From the NCBI RefSeq assembly GCF_914767665.1, contig NC_059502.1, positions 13,206,001 through 13,270,000 on the forward strand: a DNA stretch of 64,000 nt, given 5' to 3'. The notes beneath the pieces are model-generated. The model made no database searches and was not told where the DNA came from. It saw nothing but the letters and a program-made list of their open reading frames with translations. Source of the stretch: Harmonia axyridis (taxonomy: Eukaryota > Arthropoda > Insecta > Coleoptera > Coccinellidae). Positions within the stretch are counted from its first letter, which is position 1. Each line of letters starts with the position of its first letter. The translations under genes and the position numbers were made by a program. Positions 59,621-64,000 of the stretch are shown here, piece after piece.

Positions 59621-60139
59621 AAATGAAATGAAAAAAAAAAGTAAAACCACGAGGGGGCGGTTTTGTAAACAATTATCTATTCAAATTCTTATGAAATCAA
59701 TATTTTCTAAACCTAGTTTTACAAAAGGAATTATATCATTTGTAATGTGCATCAATTTTGACATAAACCATTTTGGAATCATAAACCTGAAATAAGAATA
59801 CTGGATCGTGCTAAAAAATTTTCCCCCAAAGCTTCTCTCTAGCAAAAACTCTCTCGAAACACTAAAAACGCAGCATTATACGCACGCTACGCGTTCAAAC
59901 CAGCCATCAGAAAGAATTCAAACGGCGTTGAACAACTTATTAATTTCTCGTTGGTACCTCGCGTATATACCCATAAACAACCTAGCGGTCTAGCCGGTCT
60001 CTGAGCCTTATGAAAACAATAAACCCGTGATTTACAGAGTTCCGTGGCCTTCGGAGATTATCCCAGAGGATCAATCATCGAAAGCCTCTCCTCCGTCCAG
60101 GAACTAACGCTCGGTACCGTCAGAGCCCCGGGATATCGT

Positions 60140-60400
60140 TAGAAGGAAAAAAAAATGGCCGCGTTAATCGCCCATGAAATCAATCACACTTAGGAGTCGA
60201 CCGAGGTTCGAATCCACTCGGAGCCAGTTAGTGCAATTGTTAAATTACATGTTTTTATCCATAAACTCGATTTTAATGCCCGGTTTGCGGAATTCAGCGG
60301 TCGCTTATCGCATGTTGGCTGCCCGTTGCAGACGTGCCGTGCTCTCTCGCCCGCTTCGACGGACGCACGGGAAGGGGGCATTCTGCTCGATTTGGGTTAA
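60140..60400. other. GC-rich block before a tandem array
   Basis: A CpG-bearing segment (CTCTCGCCCGCTTCGACGGA) directly precedes the 60370 array. Overlapping ORFs on both strands are low-quality. It may be the ancestral source of the first array unit or an intronic regulatory block. Confidence 0.25.
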
Positions 60401-61680
60401 TACGGGAGAGGCGAGCTTGCAGAGTTTGAGATTCGTTCGGAATTTCGTCGAATTCGCTACAGAAATGGTCATTTTTGCTCTTTTTGGTTTACAATCTGGC
60501 AACAGCGCTTAGTCGAGAAAAAAGACATCTGTCATTTTGAATGCAGATGAGTTTGAGTCTCAATTTGGGTAAATAGGGAAGAGTCAAGCTTGCAGATTTT
60601 GACATTCGGAATTTCGTCAAATTCGCTTCAGATATGGTGAATTTTGTTTTTTTTAGGTTACAATCTGGCAACAGAGCTTACTAGAGAAAAAATACATTTT
60701 CTGTCATTTGAAATGCGAATGAGGTTGTCTCAATTTGGGTTAATAGGGGCGAATCAAATTTATAGATTTGAGTTCCATTCGGAAACTTTTTAGTTCACAT
60801 TCTGGCAACAATACAAATGTGGTTGAATCTCAATTTGGGTTGATATGGGAGAGAGTTGAGCTTGCAGATTTTGAGTTCCATTCTGAATTTCGTCAAATTC
60901 GCTTCAGATATGGTAAATTTGGCTTTTTTTATTTCACAATCTGGCTACAGCGCCTATTAAAGAAAAAAGGCATATTCTGTCATTTTGAATGCAAATGAGG
61001 TAGAGTCTCAATTTGGTTTAATAGGGGAGAGTCAAACTTGCAGATTTTGAGTTCCATTCGGAATTTCGTCAAAATTTTGTTCTTTTTAGTACAATCTGGC
61101 AACAGCGCCTACTGGATAAAAAAAGACATCTTATTCAATTTTGAGTGCAAATGAGGTTGTCTCAATTTCGTTTAATAGGGTAGAGTCAAGCTTGCAGATT
61201 TTGAGTTCCATTCGGAATTTCCTCGAATTCGCTTCAGAAATGGCAAATTTTGCCTTATTTAGTTTACAATCTGACAACAGCGCATAGTAGAGAAAAGAGA
61301 CATCTTCTGTCATTTTGAATGTAAATGGAGTTGAGTCTCAATTTGGGTTAATAGAGGAGAGTCAAGCTTGCAGATTTTGAGTTCCATTCGGAATTGCGTT
61401 AAATTCTCTTCAGATACTGTAAATTTTGATCTTTTTAGTTCACAATCTGGCAACATCGCCTAGGAGAAAAAAGGGCATCTTCTGTCATTTTGAATGCAAA
61501 TGAAGTTGAGATTTGATTTGGGTAAATAGAGGAGAGTTATAAGCTCGCAGATTTTGAGTTCCATTCGGAATTTCGTCAAATTCGCTTCAAAAATGGAAAG
61601 TTTTGTTCTTTTCAGTTCACAATTTGGCAACAGCACCTAGGAGAGAAAAAGTACGTCTTCTATCATTTTGAACAGAGATG
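60370..61680. repeat. Tandem array, about 170-bp unit, seven to eight copies
   Basis: Each unit has TCAATTTGGGTTAATAGG, CAAGCTTGCAGATTTTGAG, CATTCGGAATTTCGTCAAAT, ACAATCTGGCAACAGCGCC and ACATCTTCTGTCATTTTGAA. Copies differ by point changes and small deletions; one (near 60768-60830) is truncated. No ORF spans units. Confidence 0.88.
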
Positions 61681-62579
61681 TTGAAATAAATTATACAGGG
61701 TAATCCCAAATTGGAGATACAAACGAGAATTGTAGATTCCTCGAGTCATTCAAAGAAAAAAAGGCCTATGAACATGGGTCTGCAAACGCTTTGATTTCGA
61801 AATACAGGCCATAGAAATTAATTACTGTTTTACACTCAGTTGCAGGAACGTCTATTAAAATTATAAAATTTATTTCTATTGGCTACATGCACCGTTTAAT
61901 GAAGGATTAAAAATTTGATGCAGCATTAAATTTTAATGAACGTTCCTGGAACTGGGTATTAGAGATATAGAGGAGAGCTGGTGTATATTAAATGGGACAC
62001 CCTATATTTTTAAGTTTTTTAGCCGCAGATTCATCAAAAAGTATCCTGTTATCGTTGGGGAGGGGGCGTTAAAGTAAAGATTAACCAATATTTCTCATTC
62101 ATTTTGAGATTTAATTCATTTGGTGTCCATTGATTGTACTCAAGTCATATATAGGGTGTCACATTAAAAAAAAATCAACTTTCTTCTATATCTCTAAACT
62201 AGTCTATTGTTTAGTTTTTTCTAATCGCCAAATTCCAAAAAGTCAACGGTATTATTCTCGACCAGAGAATTTGTAAGTTTATTATTGGAAATAATAAACC
62301 AAAACGCCTAATCTGTTTGTTTCCAAATATCGCCCTGCACCATAGAAAGGGAGGCTTCGCAGCAAATTACCCGAAATACCAATAAACAATCCGCTTCTCA
62401 CTAATTACAACTTCCGCTCGTATCCAAACACATGTAAAAGACTTGAAAAAGCACATGCTACAGCTACGGTTAAAAATACCGAAACCCCTCCGGTCGGCTC
62501 GGCACACAGAACACCAACTTCCAATAAATCCAATCTCTCAACATCGTGGTCCTTATTTGTAAATAAGGCAAGCAATTAC

Positions 62580-62960
62580 TCCGTCCCAGCTCCCGACATG
62601 ATGAGATCTAAGAATATGTAGAACTTAGCCGGCTAAAAATTCTACGTACGGAGACCAAAAATGGTCACTTCTCCATTCCGCCATGCCGAAGGTATAAATA
62701 AGACATTTCAGGCATGGAACATCGGAGAAAAAAAGAGATGGTTCTGTCTTTCTGCGGCCAGATATCCGCAATTATCTCCGTTCGATTTTTCCGTGTCGAT
62801 AAATCGGAAAGATTGCAATTATCTTTCTTGCCTGTTCGCGGAAATTTTCGTATATTAAGTCGGCACGTCCGTGAAACCCTTTAGAAACGCGCGGTTCCCG
62901 TTCTTCGAGAACTGGAACGGTATGGGTGGCAAGGAACAGGGTTACCGAATCAGATTGTTG
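62580..62960. other. Low-repeat, GC-richer block in pangolin intron 2
   Basis: A 380-bp stretch with no repeat structure, balanced composition and sequences such as GCCGGCTAAAAATTCTACG. It looks like conserved noncoding DNA, but conservation cannot be judged here. Confidence 0.25.
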
Positions 62961-64000
62961 GGATTTCACGTTGTGTGGTTTACACGGTAATTGCTTCGGA
63001 AGAATCGAAGATATGAATGTTGAACCGAGGCTGAGTCACAACATGCGTACTATTTGTAATTTTGCAATGGAAAAAGCATGCGAAATATATATTACCAGAA
63101 AATAGCTTGAGAGGGATTACAACTACGTGGTTTTTCTTATCAGTCAAACTTTGGTAGACATTCATTACCCCTCTGGCGCTCCTGCGATGGACAAACTTTG
63201 TACAGTCTACGATTTTCACGAAAAAATAGTTTCACTTTTTCTGTTATGATTTTTGGTTGTTTTTTTTCACAAATATTTTGAAAATATATCAGTGCTTTAC
63301 AGAAAGTACATATCATCAGTTTTTTGTGAAGAAAAAGAAGTTACCAATTTTTTTTTTCATTTTTATTTGAAAATTAAGAATATTTACTTTCTTCCATGTA
63401 GGTTTTTGTTTGAGGAAATTATGTGAAAACCCCATAGAAATCGGTGGTTCGTAAGAAGAACTATCTGTTATTTTGTTCGAACTAAAGAACCACATGGTGG
63501 TGTTCCCTCTTAAGTTCGATTTTCGACTATAATAGGCTATTTACCAATTTCAATGCAAAGCTAGTTTTAAGTATGTAAGGCATCAATTTTATGAAGAAAA
63601 ATGAAGTATAGACAGCAAACGCTTTGTAGCCGACATACAGGGTGTTTCTTGTAGACCTACTTTTTTGTTTATGGTAGTACCAGTTTGTTGAATCTTCATC
63701 AATCTTCGCTACAGATTGGGCAAAGAAGGACCAAAACCAAATTCATTTATTCATCACAGCTCACTAACTGGATCTTTACAATAATTCGAATTTTCCTAAG
63801 GATTACTAAAGAATTGTTCGATTTTTTTTTGGTGTCCGTAGCAGTTACGATAAAACTACAAGAATTCAAAAAGTGTAGTACTGGACCATTTTTACATTTT
63901 TTTAAACTTCCAGTGATCACCAGAAAAAAGTTCTGGAGAAAAGAAGCGGGCACTATTCCAGAAAAAATATCACCTTGTAGATTTGCATTCAAAATTAGCA

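Larger units (their letters stand above)
48469..64000 (+). other. pan: Pangolin intron 2 (runs past the right edge)
   Basis: I found no third pangolin exon. The intron holds three tandem arrays, a MITE, an hAT remnant and several GC-rich blocks, all listed separately. The remaining 54-56 kb and 57.3-58.6 kb stretches show only AT-rich sequence and short ORFs. The motif ATAGGGTGTC (about 62154) and TACAGGGTGT (about 63638) are transposon-end-like fragments. Confidence 0.6.

Noticed and set aside
60195..60225. tRNA-like B box (GGTTCGAATCC)
   Set aside because: The flanking bases do not form a proper T stem, and no A box or acceptor stem lies at the right distance.

Overview
The window is AT-rich animal DNA. 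It has short GT-AG introns in one gene, very long introns in others, and many DNA transposons (Tc1/mariner, hAT, MITEs, a tyrosine-recombinase element). It carries recognisable insect genes: pangolin/TCF exons and a CRIP-type LIM gene. I read it as an insect nuclear genome, probably a beetle. The order is an inference from general character, not from a marker.

Region 1 (about 1-20,826, minus strand) holds one very large gene. I reconstructed 25 coding exons with GT-AG junctions and matching phases. They encode at least 2,707 residues of a channel built from four consecutive cyclic-nucleotide-gated-like repeats. Repeats I to III each have six membrane segments, a pore, a C-linker and a cyclic-nucleotide-binding domain. 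Repeat IV is seen through S6 and the rest runs off the left edge. This is the layout of the four-repeat CNGK channels known from sea-urchin and fish sperm. Three features stand out. Repeat I has roughly 800 residues between S5 and the pore helix, made largely of about eleven 52-residue, sequon-rich tandem units. Repeat I also has a degenerate selectivity filter (NGSGN), where the others have GLGD, GLGD and GVGD. The repeat III binding domain has lost the usual phosphate-contacting residues. The introns are full of transposon debris.

Region 2 (20.8-23.4 kb) is intergenic and built of MITEs and transposase remnants. Region 3 (23,361-29,996, plus strand) is a two-exon CRIP-type LIM gene whose 6.4 kb intron contains a 5'-truncated LINE. 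Region 4 (30-45 kb) has no confident host gene. It contains an apparently intact tyrosine-recombinase (Crypton-like) gene flanked by 12-bp inverted motifs, a long-TIR Tc1 element, a fold-back element, a third DD41D mariner-like copy, and two weak coding candidates.

Region 5 (45,424 to the right edge, plus strand) is the start of pangolin/TCF: the beta-catenin-binding exon, a second short exon, and then more than 15 kb of intron. That intron carries three tandem-repeat arrays, GC-rich islands, a MITE and an hAT remnant. Apart from the channel repeats, which form one polypeptide, the genes do not form an obvious functional group.
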